Shown: positions 11,158 through 21,929, counted from the stretch's first letter. The stretch: DNA of 64,000 nt from Armigeres subalbatus (GCF_024139115.2 NC_085141.1:39748120-39812119), one strand, 5' to 3'. Notes: a model not told the origin generated them from the sequence alone. Program-made: numbers and translations.

Positions 11158-11333
11158 TATTAAGAAGGAATAATCAATATTATAGTCAATTAATATGGAA
11201 TTATTATCTAGAGGGAAAAGATGTTATATTCTGTTATATCATTCGGGTCTGCAAAGTTAGCCCTTTCGAACCAATGTGTCTATTACCAACATTGAAGAAA
11301 CTATATTGTAAATCTCTATTAGGAGATAAAAGA

Positions 11334-12348
11334 CGAGCCTCTTTAGGCTTTTGACAACCAAAGTTAAAACGTTTCACTCGCTTCTTACTCTCTGTACTTA
11401 TTTCGAACATCTCATTTTTCACTCCTTAGTTCTCGCTGTTGACTATACACCTCGTACATTTCATTTCTCAATTCACATAATAAGGAAACAAATTTTAACT
11501 ACTCGGCCAAATATGAATGTGTTGCCTATCTCGATACCTCCCTAATCCGATGGTCCCTTCAATATCGAGTAAGGAAGAGTTCACTGTATCTGCTTTATTT
11601 TTGTGTTTATTACTCCTTTCAACTCGGTGAATTAAAGGAGTATGATGATTTATCGACTAGTCACTATTCTTCGCATATATCTATTAAAATAACTTAGAAA
11701 TACTATTTTTAAAATAAAGCACAACATCCTTCCATGATTGTCTTTCATGCGAAATTGATCAAAGAACCAACGATTTTTTCATTTGGTTTATTTGGTTTTG
11801 CTGTTTTATGACCATGACGACCTTTTCCAGTACTGGTGTTACCGTGCTAAATAAATAAATCACACTAATCCCGAGGGTGTGGACATATCGTCATATATGA
11901 TAAATATATGCATCATTAAAACACATTTTTTAACACCAGTTTATAAAATACTGTAACGTCATTAATCGGTTAGGGTGACCGCCTTGCTCAGCCCTCCCCT
12001 ATCTTGCGATCCATATCGTATATTGAGAAGTTGAAAGTCCTACAACTTACTAATAAGTCTAGAGTAACCTTACCGATGCACCGATTCAAATGTAGATTTC
12101 TACAGGGAACGGCAACAAGGCGACGAAAAAACGCGTCATGAGGGATTTAATCTTGGCCTATTCCAATGTGCTCCTGTTCCATAAAATGTTGATGTTTGTG
12201 ACGTTGTTCGATTGATAGAGCCACCAACTGAAACACCAGTCCGCATACTCGTTTCTCACTTGAAAACTTGGTATGCACGATTCTCTGTCCAGCTGGTTTT
12301 TGATACCAAGTGGTAGGACTAATCCGCACTTCGATATGTTAATGTACT
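11334..12348. other. AT-rich stretch, no gene recognised
   Basis: No convincing coding frame, RNA gene or paired inverted ends were found. TTCTCACT-like low complexity continues to about 11.47 kb. A short minus-strand frame at 12,147-12,358 matches nothing I recognise. Confidence 0.5.
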
Positions 12349-12370
12349 TGAATTCCAACTTCTATTGTTT

Positions 12371-12971
12371 AACGGGCTTGGTTGTCATATGGCTACTGCT
12401 TCTGCCTCATACGCAGGAGGTCGTGAGTTCAATCCCAGGTCCGTTCCATTCTCCTACTTTGTATCATTCTCTATATTTCTCATGTTACAGCAATCGCTAG
12501 AACTGGAAATAGACCTCAATACCGTTTCCATTACTATTCCTATACCTTCAACTTGAGTATTCTAACAGTAATCTGCTAGAATTGGAAACGAACTATAGAG
12601 CTCGTTTCCTACATCCAATTAGAAATTCCATCAGTTGCTATCTCATTGGCAGCTCGTTAACCAAGACGGACCTCTGCCTCTCGAACCTACCCCAAAAATT
12701 CCAACAAATTCCGCATGAACTCGTGGCAAGTGCAGAGGTATATTCGGCTTGCAGTGGACGAGTGATTGCATCATCATTTCCTCCCCCTTCCCTACATTGA
12801 GTTGCATTCTGTCGTGGCAGGCGCCAGTATGACTTAACAAATGAGATCACCAGTACTTATACATTGAAGATGGGTGCTAGTCCCAAGCAAACATCTGTTG
12901 GTTCCCTGTGCAAGAACAGCTGATCTGATCATAATGGAGTAGCAACTACGAGCAGTCAATCAAGCTCAAGC
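12371..12971 (+). mobile_element. 601-bp SINE-like retroposon with 22-bp target duplication
   Basis: A 22-base direct repeat (12,349-12,370 and 12,972-12,993) brackets the unit exactly. The 5' head has a tRNA-like promoter: box-A-like TGGCTACTGCTTCTGCC (about 12,390) and box-B-like GAGTTCAATCCC (12,424-12,435). The unit ends in the short repeat TCAAGC, as in retroposons primed at a LINE-like tail. The body has no coding frame. A second, 5'-truncated copy (22,433-23,298) shares the body and tail, so this is a family. RNA polymerase III transcription and LINE-supplied mobilisation are inference. Confidence 0.75.
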
Positions 12972-13259
12972 TGAATTCCAACTTCTATTGTTTGTTTTTT
13001 CTCCGTTTTGTAAAAATAATAAAGATTTGACAGGACATGAAAAATGTGTTCCTTAGTTAGTGAAGATTCTTCAATTGAAAACTGTTTAACGAAGCTACTC
13101 AGTTTAATAAGTTGGCGAAATCCAACACTGCAGTGAATTTGAGTGCTTTTACAGTTCTGAGAATTCCGCTCTTCCACGTAAATATATTTTTTTGTATGCA
13201 AATTTGCGTATATTTCTTGTTTTAGTTACTATTTTATTGTTCAAACTTCCTTTTTTTAG

Positions 13260-15513
13260 CCATCAATCCAGCAGCACGTTAAAGACGAACCGAAAAGAAG
13301 AGTCAAGTTTATTAAACAAACACCCCGTGTAGGTGGTTTGTTCAGTGGTGAGTTCAGGAACTAGTGTACTATTTTAGTGTTCTAATAATTAATACCTTTT
13401 TCATCGTGTTACAGAGAGTGCAGCATCCACCCATCGAATTGATGAAGCACTAATGTACATGATTGTCGTTGATTCAATGTCACTACAAGTGGTAGAATCG
13501 AGGGCATTTCTTCGTTTTATGAAGATTGTGGCGCCATCTTACACAGTTCCTTGCCTACGTAAGCTCACAAAGATGTTGGACGACAAATTCGGACGTCTAA
13601 GTGCAATTATCCGTGTCAAAATTGGCAATGCGAGCTTCTACTCGCTGACAGCGGATGTGTGGACTGATACAGGAAACGCAAAAAGTTATCTGGGAATGAC
13701 GATTCATCTTTTGGACGGAATCAATATGATTGGCGTTGCCTTGGCCGCTCAACCACTGGATGACTGTTACACTAAAGATTACCTGATCTCGGAAATGACG
13801 AATATTTGTAGCAGCTGGGGTGTTGATCTTACAAAGGTTAGTCAAATATTTTATTTTCATTCGTCGATCTTAGGGACCGTTCAAAAATTACGTCCAAGGT
13901 TTCAGGGGGGGAGGGGGTCAGAGTTTTGTGACAGTTTGTGACAGGGGGAGGGAGGGGGGTTCGTCTTATGTGACGTCCATCCACAAGAAAAAAATACTGA
14001 AAGCATTTTAAGAACAACTTGCATTTTAAAAACATATTCAAACTGTTAGTAAGGGACATAACTCATTATGTTATTGTAAAAATATTGTACGAAAAAGAGA
14101 AACCAAAATAATCTCCAAAATAAAAATGACACATGTACGTACAGGGGGGGGGGGAGTCAATGATTTGTGACAGTTTGTGACAGGAGGGGGGGAGGGGGGT
14201 TGAAAATGCCGAAAAACGATGGACGTAATTTTTGAACGATCCCTTAACGATCACACTTTTGAAGGTAAACGTCATCGTGACGGGTGGATCGAACATAGTT
14301 GCAGCGGCCGAATCGTTGTTTGGAGTGAAAAAGCATTTAATTTGTCTAGAACAATCATTAAATCGGATGACTACTGCTGCTATTGATCAATGCCACTCCT
14401 TTGGAGAAATTCTATCCAAGATTCGTTCGATTGTATCATTTTTCAAGTTGTCCAACAATGCAACAGATGAGTTGCGTTCGATTCAAATTCGTGCTGGAAA
14501 AACTGAAGGAGAAATCATGACAGTGGAAATCGATGAGCCAACACGGTGGGGAACTACCTTAACAATGCTTCATCGATTCATCTTGCTCGCTGATCATATC
14601 AGTGTTGTTCTTTTGCGCTACACCAAAGTACCAATGTTGACTGGACAGGAAATGGCGGAAGCAAAAGAAGCTCGCGATATTTTCGGCTGCATTTCTTTGG
14701 TTATCTCCGAAATAAAAGGCGAGAAGTGCTCTATTTCAGGGAAAGTGATACCGATGCTAAACATCATGAAACGGGTATAATGCTTATATGCTAATAACAT
14801 ATGAACAACTCTTAATTAACCCAAATTTTATCGTTCACAGAAACTAGAATCATATCGTCCGGATTGTCCTGCTGTAAGTGATCTAAGGCAGAAAATTCTG
14901 TTACAATTTGCTAACAAGTTCAGTGATGTTGATAAGTTAGACACATTGACAATAGCAACGATGCTTGACCCCCGCTTCAAGACGATGTACTTGGAGAAAA
15001 TGGTCCAGGAACGAACGACTAAAATGGTATCCGATTTGATCCTGGGTAAAGAATGCGATCCGGTTGATGTTAAACCGAAAGTTACCCCGATAATCGAATC
15101 TGACGATATTTGGGATTTTCATGACCAACTGGTAAAATCTGATAAATTTCTGCCTCTACGTTTAAGAATTTTTACAAATCTAGTACATTTTTCAGGTACA
15201 ACAATCATCCACTAGGTCGGATTCTCAACGTTCTGTTGGCATATCCGCTGAGCTACGGGATTTTCTGCAGCAGCCTATAGTTCAGCGAACTGCCGATCCT
15301 ATTCAGGCATGGGAAAGTATTCGAAACGAATATCCCCAACTGTATCCAGTCGCTGTGAACTATTTATCCAGAATGGTCACAAGTGTGCCGTCCGAAAGAT
15401 TGTTCTCATCCGAAACGAGTGAAACTACTGCGAACAGGCACACATTTGATCCCCATCTTATGGCAAAATTGGCATTCCTAGGATCCCTTTCGGAAGACTA
15501 TTGGGACAAATGA
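13260..15513 (+). pseudogene. hAT-superfamily transposase (ZBED-like), five exons visible
   Basis: Exons 13,260-13,347, 13,415-13,836, 14,265-14,774, 14,841-15,131 and 15,196-15,513 join in phase with GT-AG introns. The product has LTADVWTDTGNAKSYLG (first catalytic Asp region), DEPTRWGTTLTMLHRF, TMLDPRFKTMYL and the C-terminal hAT dimerisation segment with VPSERLFSSE (catalytic Glu) ending EDYWDK. These are hAT landmarks. Where the family normally has a VTD-type motif with the second catalytic Asp, this copy reads VTGGSN, as if one codon were lost; the nearby Cys-x-His motif reads CLEQSL. The N-terminal BED finger and start codon were not found upstream. The second intron holds a MITE. AATAAA-like signals lie near 15,635. 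It may be a decayed transposon or a non-catalytic domesticated gene; terminal inverted repeats were not found. Confidence 0.8.
13873..14243. mobile_element. MITE in hAT intron 2, 371 bp, TTA duplication
   Basis: Ends GGGACCGTTCAAAAATTACG and the inverse of GGGATCGTTCAAAAATTACG are flanked by TTA (13,870-13,872 and 14,244-14,246). The interior has G-rich runs and repeated TTTGTGACAG. A 3-bp TTA duplication fits PIF/Harbinger-type targets (inference). Being intronic, it would be spliced out. Confidence 0.8.
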
Positions 15514-15921
15514 TTTGCGAAGATTGTGCTTTCAATCACTGTTTGATACCATCAGCGTATTTTGTTATCTTTCAAACGATATGTTATGTTTTTGAACTTG
15601 TTTGTTGTCTAATTTGAAGTATTTCTAATAACCGTTAAATAAATAAGTTTTAAACTGTACTTCCAATATCCATTATATAGATTAGAAGGAATGTAAAATT
15701 TTGTTTTACCTTTATGCACTGGTTCTCGAAATCAGCAAACTTAACTTCGCTAGTGGTGCAGTTAGCACTTCGCTAATTAGAAGTTATTTTTAACGTACCG
15801 ATTGTTACGAAAATTCAACTGCGATAAAGCGGTTCGTAGTCTGAATATCCGTAGACTCAGTTCAATCAAAGTTAATTGCCTATTTCCGGGGATTAAACCA
15901 CCCGACTTTAATTAATTTACA

Positions 15922-16108
15922 ATGTTGTGAAAACTCATATGTGAATATGTACATTATGTGGAAGATATTGATTTGGAAAATGTATTGAAGGTAACCACTT
16001 TCCCTTCGATAGGACTCGAACTCATGACCCTACAGTAGGGTTCAATACATTTTCCAAATCAATATCTTCCACATAATGTACATATTCACATATAAGTTTT
16101 CCCAACAT
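15922..16108. repeat. fold-back with 68-bp arms
   Basis: 15,922-15,989 and 16,041-16,108 are inverted copies with very few mismatches around a 51-base loop. The loop contains GGACTCGAACTCATGACCC, which on the minus strand resembles a tRNA T-arm/box B, so a SINE fragment may be the loop. The hairpin would be very stable. Confidence 0.8.
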
Positions 16109-16259
16109 CCGTAGACTGTTATGATATGGATATAACAGTAATAACACTTTATTCTTCTTCGTTCGCATTATATTCAGTCTGAGACTGGTTCATATCTCGT
16201 CCTCCACTGTTATTAACTACGATGTTCCTAATTTAAGAGTTTGAAACCAAGTTATCATT

Positions 16260-17360
16260 TTATAAAGCTCATCGATCTTTTCGTCTTTGACATGTGGTGG
16301 CCGTTCTCTCGTTCATCCATTCACATGGGCGTTACCTATGCCTATAATGGTCATACACTCCGTGTTGTCTGCCAATATCTGATCAGCAAAACCAAAAACC
16401 CGTGTGGATACGACATCTTGAGACCCGCATCGCCCCACTGCGGTCAAAGATTGGAAGAATCTGTGGAGAAGCTGCACTAATTTCTGCAGCTTGTGACGGT
16501 ATTCAGCAACGACATCCAGATGGAGTTTGAAAGCGATAAATATCAATTCAAACTTTTACACCGGGGTCACCTGGTGGATGCCGACAGTTTGCGCGTCAAC
16601 GAACAGGAGGTGACTCTATATATGGTTGATGGCGAACACTGGCGGAGCCAGCTATTGTTATTTGGTGGGGCACCACTTGGCGCAAGAACAATAGCCTATG
16701 AAAACAATAGTGTGATTGTGTGTCTCCGCCAGTGGTGGCGAAACGTACAAGTTCCTAGGTTTTCTGCAACTGAAGGGAAATCGCCACGTGGAGAAGGAGT
16801 TGTAAGAACATTTCTTACATCGTATCAACGGTATTTTGACGAGCTTCTTGTCGGCCGGCAACAGAGTGAACACATTGACATACAGTTTCGTGGTGGTCCA
16901 GTTAAGCAAGAAAACCGGTGGGGGGGGGGGGGGGTTGGGGGATGTAGGTTGTTAGCTTATAGAGCTAGTGGCCTGTCCCGGTTCTGGAAAATACTTTCAT
17001 TTTTTCATTCGTGCAAATAGGCCCGATATTGTGGTCTACGACAAAAGGATGAAGCGGGTAACTCTCATTGACATTGCTGTACCGGTAGATCATAATGTCC
17101 AAACAACATTCTCCAACAAGCAGATGTGGCCCCTGGAGGACGTACGTATAATTCCGGCAGTCATCTCAGCACCGGGAATCGTCCCGCAATTTCTTCTGAA
17201 ATCCTTGGAAGAGCTGGACCTGGAACTATCTTATAACTTCCATAGTTTCCAAAAGACAGTGGTTCTTGGAACTTGCAGCAACATTAGAAGATTCCTGAAC
17301 CACCACAACCATGCAAACGCTTATCACAGGATTAAAGACTCCCCTCGTCCTACACGGAGA
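16260..17360 (+). pseudogene. decayed LINE with restriction-like endonuclease motif
   Basis: Two coding remnants are in line. At about 16,490-16,640 the frame reads FSNDIQMEFESDKYQF and RGHLVDADSLRVNEQEV, similar to the region after the RT of some non-LTR elements. At 17,018-17,310 it reads RPDIVVYDKRMKRVTLIDIAVP in sense, then VRIIPAVISAPGIVPQ and KTVVLGTCSNIRRFLN. The spacing PD-x14-D matches the PDX12-14D signature of restriction-like endonucleases in R2/R4-type LINEs (family knowledge). Between them, 16,640-16,990 is unrelated or badly decayed and includes a 14-base G run at 16,919-16,932. No intact frame remains; the clade is inference. Confidence 0.5.
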
Positions 17361-17985
17361 AAAAAATACGATTGAATCAAAATCAACAAATAGCTTCAAA
17401 TCAACAATATTATTTATTTTGGGGAGTAAGAGGCATCCACTTTACCTTTGCACCGTGCTTACTTCATGTAGATAGAATGATTTATGTCGATCAGTTTCTA
17501 CAGATTTTAAGCGATTTCAGCGCCGTGACGGCTACAACTAGTCACTGCGATTCTATTGTTGGGTCGCTGCAGGCAATGTTCCATTTACGCTTCCATACCA
17601 ACTACGACAGAATCACAATCGCCAAGCGATAAAATCGCGTCGCGATTGTCTTGTCGCGTGTGTTCGGGTGTACATTTAAATCAACAGATGAATGTGATCA
17701 ACAGTGCCTAATCCCCTTTGGCATTTAGATTGCCCGGGTCAGGGGAAAATTCCCAGCACGTTTACTGTGGAAGTGCCAAAACTCTATATAATAAAACATT
17801 TGAAATTAAAAATAAGAAATCTGTTTTTCTAGGATTTTCCCATTTTACCGATTGACAGTCATTCGAATGATGAGTATCTCAATTGACAGAATAGAATCTT
17901 TCAATTAAAAAGAGCCACTGATCATTGAGACGGCATGGGAAACGAAAGGAGCAAAAAAAAGGCTGTCTAGATTCACTATTCCGTT
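17361..17985. other. no gene recognised
   Basis: The stretch begins at CACGGAGAAAAAAATACG, which looks like a MITE end, but no partner end was found. A short dyad around CAATCGCCAAGCGATAAAATC occurs near 17,617. Nothing else was identified. Confidence 0.45.
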
Positions 17986-17989
17986 TTCA

Positions 17990-18325
17990 AATGATTGAGA
18001 CAAAATTTATCAGCGCTGCTTCTCCATTCAACTCGGTCTATGGCCAAGCGGTCTCGCAACAAGCCACGCAGTCTGCGGAGGGTCCGCAAATCGTCTTCCA
18101 CCTGATCGATCCACTATGCTCGCTGCGAACCTCGCCATCTTGTGTTCGTCGGATCGTTGTACAGAACCATTTTCAACGGGTTATAGTTTGCGGTATGAAT
18201 GATGGATGGTTCTCCCAACAGCTGTTGCAACTCGTGGTTCATTCGCCTTCTCCATGTACCGTCTTCCATCTGCACCCTGCCATAGATAGTACGCACCACT
18301 TCCTGGATGATAAATGACCGTAGAA
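17990..18325 (-). pseudogene. RTE-like LINE 3' end fused to a copia remnant
   Basis: On the minus strand the frame passes from copia RNase H (LPSNEI) into EVVRTIYGRVQMEDGTWRRR and NHELQQLLGEPSI, then VKMVLYNDPTNTRWRGSQRA-like sequence: the C-terminal region downstream of RT shared with the LINEs at 48.7 and 61.5 kb. The join is near 18,325, so LINE and copia sequences share one 136-codon open frame by chance or recombination. Confidence 0.7.
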
Positions 18326-18830
18326 TTTCGTTTGATGGTAGAAATTGTGGATTGATGATTCCCTGCTGCTTCAACTGACGAGCATAATGGAATCTGGTAT
18401 CTACGTGCTTCGAACGCCGCTCGCTGGAGTTGCATTCCAGTTGTTTGATGGCGCTCTGGTTGTACTCGTGAAGAGTCACTGGAAGCTGCGTGTTGATCCC
18501 CAGATGGTCGAACAACCGTAACAACCAGGATAATTCCTTGCACCTATCCGTTAATGCAACGTACTCGGCTTTCGAACTGCTCAGCGTGACGCACTCCTGT
18601 TTCCTGGATCACCATCCAATCATTCCACCTGCATGCCGAATGCGATCTTTGGTGTCGCCAGCCGCAGCCAGCAGTCCGCGTCTACGAACAAGAATGGCAG
18701 GATCGTTCGTCCACCTTCTTTTTGAAGATCCAGCGGCACCCGATGGTTTTCATGCCGGTTGGCAGCTTGGCTGGCTCCCACAAGTTGTTCTCATATAGCG
18801 ACTTCAACTCTTCCTGCATGGCCTACCTCC
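18326..18830 (-). pseudogene. pol: copia RNase H with RT start; RT catalytic core missing
   Basis: Sequence reads ENNLWEPAKLPTGMKTIGCR then WIFKKKVDE, the very start of copia RT, and within a few codons passes to FLFVDADC, SRKQECVTLSSSKAEYV and DHLGINTQLPVTLHEYN of RNase H. About 280 residues including the YVDD box are missing between them; the junction is near 18,700. Frameshifts and a TGA follow. The deletion removes polymerase activity. Confidence 0.78.
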
Positions 18831-19131
18831 ACAAATCAGCTTCTGGACTAGCCGCAGCTTCTTGATAGCTGCGTGGCTCATCATTATGACAGCATGCAAG
18901 TTTTCCATCAGCACCGTAATGATTAGCTGGGATACCTTTGGTCACCCTAGTCGACCGTCGCGGTGTACCAACCGCTCGCTCTTCGTCCACCGGCATCGGC
19001 TCTACGTGTGGCTCTTCGTCGGAATCGGCATCCTCGTACAGGCTTTCATCCGAATGGTCTTCATATCCGTGGAAATCTTCTTCGCTCTCGCTATCGCCGG
19101 GCTCGGCTGCCAGGCCGGGTTGCGCAGGCTC

Positions 19132-20141
19132 CTACTGTTTCTCCATCTCGCTACGGTTCATGTCAATTAGCGATAAGGGAAAAAATAACGTACATTCATC
19201 CTCCATGGTAGTCTCCGCATCGATATTGGCTGGTAGGAAACGAGCATCCCGACTAATCGTCACCTTGTTTGTCTTCGTGTTGATGAAACGCCACGCTTTG
19301 TGTTGCAGCGAATAGCCGACAAAGGTTAACTTTTCGGCTTTGGCTTCGAGCTTCGTTCGTTTGACATCAGGAACAAAAACGTACGCTGCCGTTCCGAAAA
19401 CTTGCAATTTCGAAACATCCGCTTTCGTTGGCAGCATATTTTGGAGATAGTTCGCCGTGCTGATTGCTTCGCCCGGTTGGGCATACCTGGTTCCAGAAGC
19501 ATGCACCTAGCCATCTCCACTAGCAAATGGTTCTTTCGCTCTGCGACACCGTTTTGTTGTGGCGTATAGGCCGCCGAGAACTGCTGTTGGATGCGTTCAC
19601 GCCTCGGATACACCACCAATTTCGAACCTCGGTATTCACCTCCTTGGTCGGAACTCAAGACTTTCGGCGGCTTGCCGAACTGCGTCTAAATCCTCTGCGC
19701 GTAGCCCTGAATGGCATCAAACGTGTCGGATTTCTACTGCAGCATATAGGGACACGGCAGGTATTTCCGTCCATCGTCACAGGGGCTAAAAACATCGAAA
19801 GGAACGTCCTTTAGCTAGAACTCCAATATAGCAGAACGTATCTCCTGATCTTACGATTTGATACGGATGAGTTTGTTAAAAAAAGTTTCTCTTTTATTGG
19901 TTTTCGAGACTATGACGAAAAGACGAAAATACCTGCCTTAACCCTACACCGTGGTATACCGTCTGAGGTCGTCGATAAGCGTCATGAAATAACGTCGACC
20001 ACCCGGTGTCATTGTCCGCATTGGTCCACACAGGTCACTGTGAATCAGATCCATCACATCCTTACTGCTCTTCTTTGTCTTTTTTGGAAATGGCAGTCTT
20101 GCCATCTTACCCTGCAGGCAAGTTTCGCATGGCAAAACCAA
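19132..20141 (-). pseudogene. pol: copia integrase (minus strand), broken
   Basis: The first part (20,141-19,944) reads LPCETCLQGKMARLPF and DLIHSDLCGPM (first catalytic Asp), then stops in a diverged stretch (about 19,920-19,680). The second part has SSDQGGEY (Asp) and PQQNGVAERKN (Glu) at 19,560-19,660, followed by YLQNMLPTKADV and KLTFVGYSLQHKAWRF. The three catalytic acids are present but never in one frame. Confidence 0.82.
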
Positions 20142-20162
20142 ATCGTATCGCTTGATGTTGAT

Positions 20163-20390
20163 ACTATAGACACTATAGGTTCCATAGACGAGCTGAGGCG
20201 AAGGCGAGTGTAGCCAAACGAGCTGTCAGTTAGTATAGCCAAACGAGCATGACGTCACTATTGCAACCCTAGCAACGCAGCGTGTGACGTCAAATTCGCG
20301 TGGTACACTGTGAAAAAGTGGAAAAACACACTTAATCGAAATAACCCAACCGTGCCTGCGCTCGTCTATGGAACCTATAGTGTCTATAGT
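20163..20390. mobile_element. MITE in copia, 228 bp, 31-bp perfect ends, TGAT duplication
   Basis: The 31-base ends, starting ACTATAGACACTATAGG, are perfect inverted copies. TGAT flanks both sides (20,159-20,162 and 20,391-20,394). Removing the insert and one TGAT rejoins the copia frame into INIKRYDLVLPCETC, which verifies the borders. It is younger than the copia. Confidence 0.88.
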
Positions 20391-20399
20391 TGATACCCG

Positions 20400-20890
20400 T
20401 GGCCTGTTGTCGCTGTTCCAACTCCTGTATGACTGTCACGTCTCGATGACGAAGTTGCGGTGCCAGTCGTGCAAACAGCTTTTCGCACCCCAATGCTCCT
20501 TCACAGCACCCACGCGCTTCACCATTCGTAGATGATAGAGACCGTTGCTACGTGTCGCCACAGCGGCAATCCATTCCCACTGGAAATCGTACATCCAACC
20601 TCGTTGAAATTCACGGCTGCACCTTTTTGGACGAGCTTTCCAACAGAGACAAGGTTCATGTCCAGCTCCGGAACGTAGAGCACGCCGGTCAGCACAATCT
20701 GCTTCTCTTCACCGTCACGCCCGTAACAGTGGATCTGGCAGTTACCTACACCTTTCACTGCAGCTCTTTTCCCATCAGCAACCGTGACAAACTTTGGGGT
20801 ACCTCCATGGGGGCTTTCCACGGACACGAAAAACTCCCGATTGGCGCACATGTGCGAGCTCGCACCGGAATCCACAATCCACTTCGTCCT
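20400..20890 (-). pseudogene. pol: copia protease and pre-integrase region (minus strand)
   Basis: WIVDSGASSHMCANREFF contains the aspartic protease DSGA motif. It continues through LTGVLYVPELDMNLVSVGKL to a second shift near 20,545; the remaining codons (SNGLYHLRM) lead to the His region of the pre-integrase zinc domain. A MITE then interrupts. Confidence 0.8.
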
Positions 20891-21632
20891 TCTCGTGCGC
20901 TAAACACGAAATTTTCTTCAGTCGACGCTGCTTTCTTGCCTTCGCTTGTTGCCTAGCAACGTGTTTGGTTTCCGTGGCAACCGTTTGTCGCCCTCGAAAA
21001 TTTTCTCCACGGTTTTGCTTCTGCCACAATGCACAATCTCGCTTCTTGTGGCCAACCTTTTGACAGTGGTGGCACACGATCGACTTCACTTTTCCGTCCA
21101 CCTTCAGCACCGCTGAATCCGCCGGAACCGCCTCGCTGCGCTTCTGCACCTCGTTGATGATTTTATCTTTCACGAGTGCCAGCGTCAGCTCGTCTTCCGA
21201 CCGGTTTTCGAGCGTGGTGGTTAGTGCGTCGAATGTGCTTGGCAAACTGCGAAAGACAAGAATAACCTGCAAATCATCGTCGAGCTTCGTGCCTGCGTTG
21301 GCCAATTTCTCGAACAAGCTTTCGAACTCGGCCAGGTGGTCCTCGATGTCGTCTCCGCCCTGGAACTTGAGATCGCAAATCCGCTTTAGAATATGAACCT
21401 TCGACGTCAGCGACTTTTTCTCGTGTTGCTTCCGTAGGTTATCCCATACTTTTTGACCACCTTCGTCCCAGGCTTCCAGCGCCGCCGCGTTCGCACCGTA
21501 GTCCATAGCTGCTGGCTTCACGCCGGGCACGATGTACTTCCAAAGGCCTTCTCGCACCAATAGGAACTCCACCTCTAGCTTCCAGGTTTCGTAGTTTTCG
21601 TTGGTCAGCTTCGCGATTCCAGATCTTTCCAT
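20775..21632 (-). pseudogene. gag: copia gag with zinc knuckle (minus strand)
   Basis: I choose ATG 21,632 (MERSGIAKLTNENYETW) over the longer frame, because this matches copia Gag starts. The protein includes LLVREGLWKYIVPG, SLTSKVHILKRICDL and a CCHC knuckle CHHCQKVGHKKRDC, then a basic tail. It lines up with the Gag at 2.7 kb. A one-base shift near 20,885 sends the frame away from protease. Gag forms the particle. Confidence 0.85.
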
Positions 21633-21929
21633 CTTGACTTCTCCTGGGCCCAAAACCTCTTGAAAAATGGCCGTAGACCGGAACACTACTTCTTCCGTGA
21701 AAAGGAAAACGTCTGAAGTGGTCTGAAGGAAGACAAACTAGGAATGAATTTTATTCAAATTTAAAATACTAATCTATGGTTACTTTAATTCGTTGTCGCC
21801 AACTAGATCTGCATCACCAACAACACTTTTCTCTCAAAAAGTGCTCGTTGGTCCTCCACGAGCATCGTCCTGGTCAGTAGAGGATTACTGGTATATATAA
21901 TGAGCGTTTTGTAGATTCATAGTCAGTTT

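Larger units (their letters stand above)
8689..11333 (+). mobile_element. short gypsy-like LTR element with gag and no recognisable pol
   Basis: About 112 bp starting TGTTATATTCTG at 8689 is repeated at 11,222-11,333 with three or so differences, consistent with LTR starts. The two copies diverge after GATAAAAGA, so the right LTR appears truncated or replaced. ATTGGTGACGCGCGG (9041-9055) may be the primer site, which would make the 5' LTR about 350 bp. Inside are only a gag-like region and a short pol-tail-like stretch. No protease, RT or integrase motif is seen. A MITE (10,731-11,157) is inserted before the 3' LTR. Confidence 0.6.
18326..21870 (-). mobile_element. Ty1/copia element, minus strand, RT core deleted
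   Basis: In minus-strand order there are gag, protease, integrase, linker, the first few RT residues, then RNase H, so the element is copia. The 5' LTR region probably lies around 21,690-21,840, where ATCACCAACAACA on the plus strand inverts to a TGTTG-type start, but no second LTR was found. It carries a MITE at 20,163-20,390 and ends in a join with LINE sequence at 18,325. Its codon content is more GC-rich than the 2.5-kb copia, indicating a different family. Confidence 0.8.

Noticed and set aside
11222..11460. Complete 3' LTR of the 8.7-kb element
   Set aside because: Similarity to the 5' LTR stops at about 11,333; the following sequence differs, so only a partial LTR is supported.
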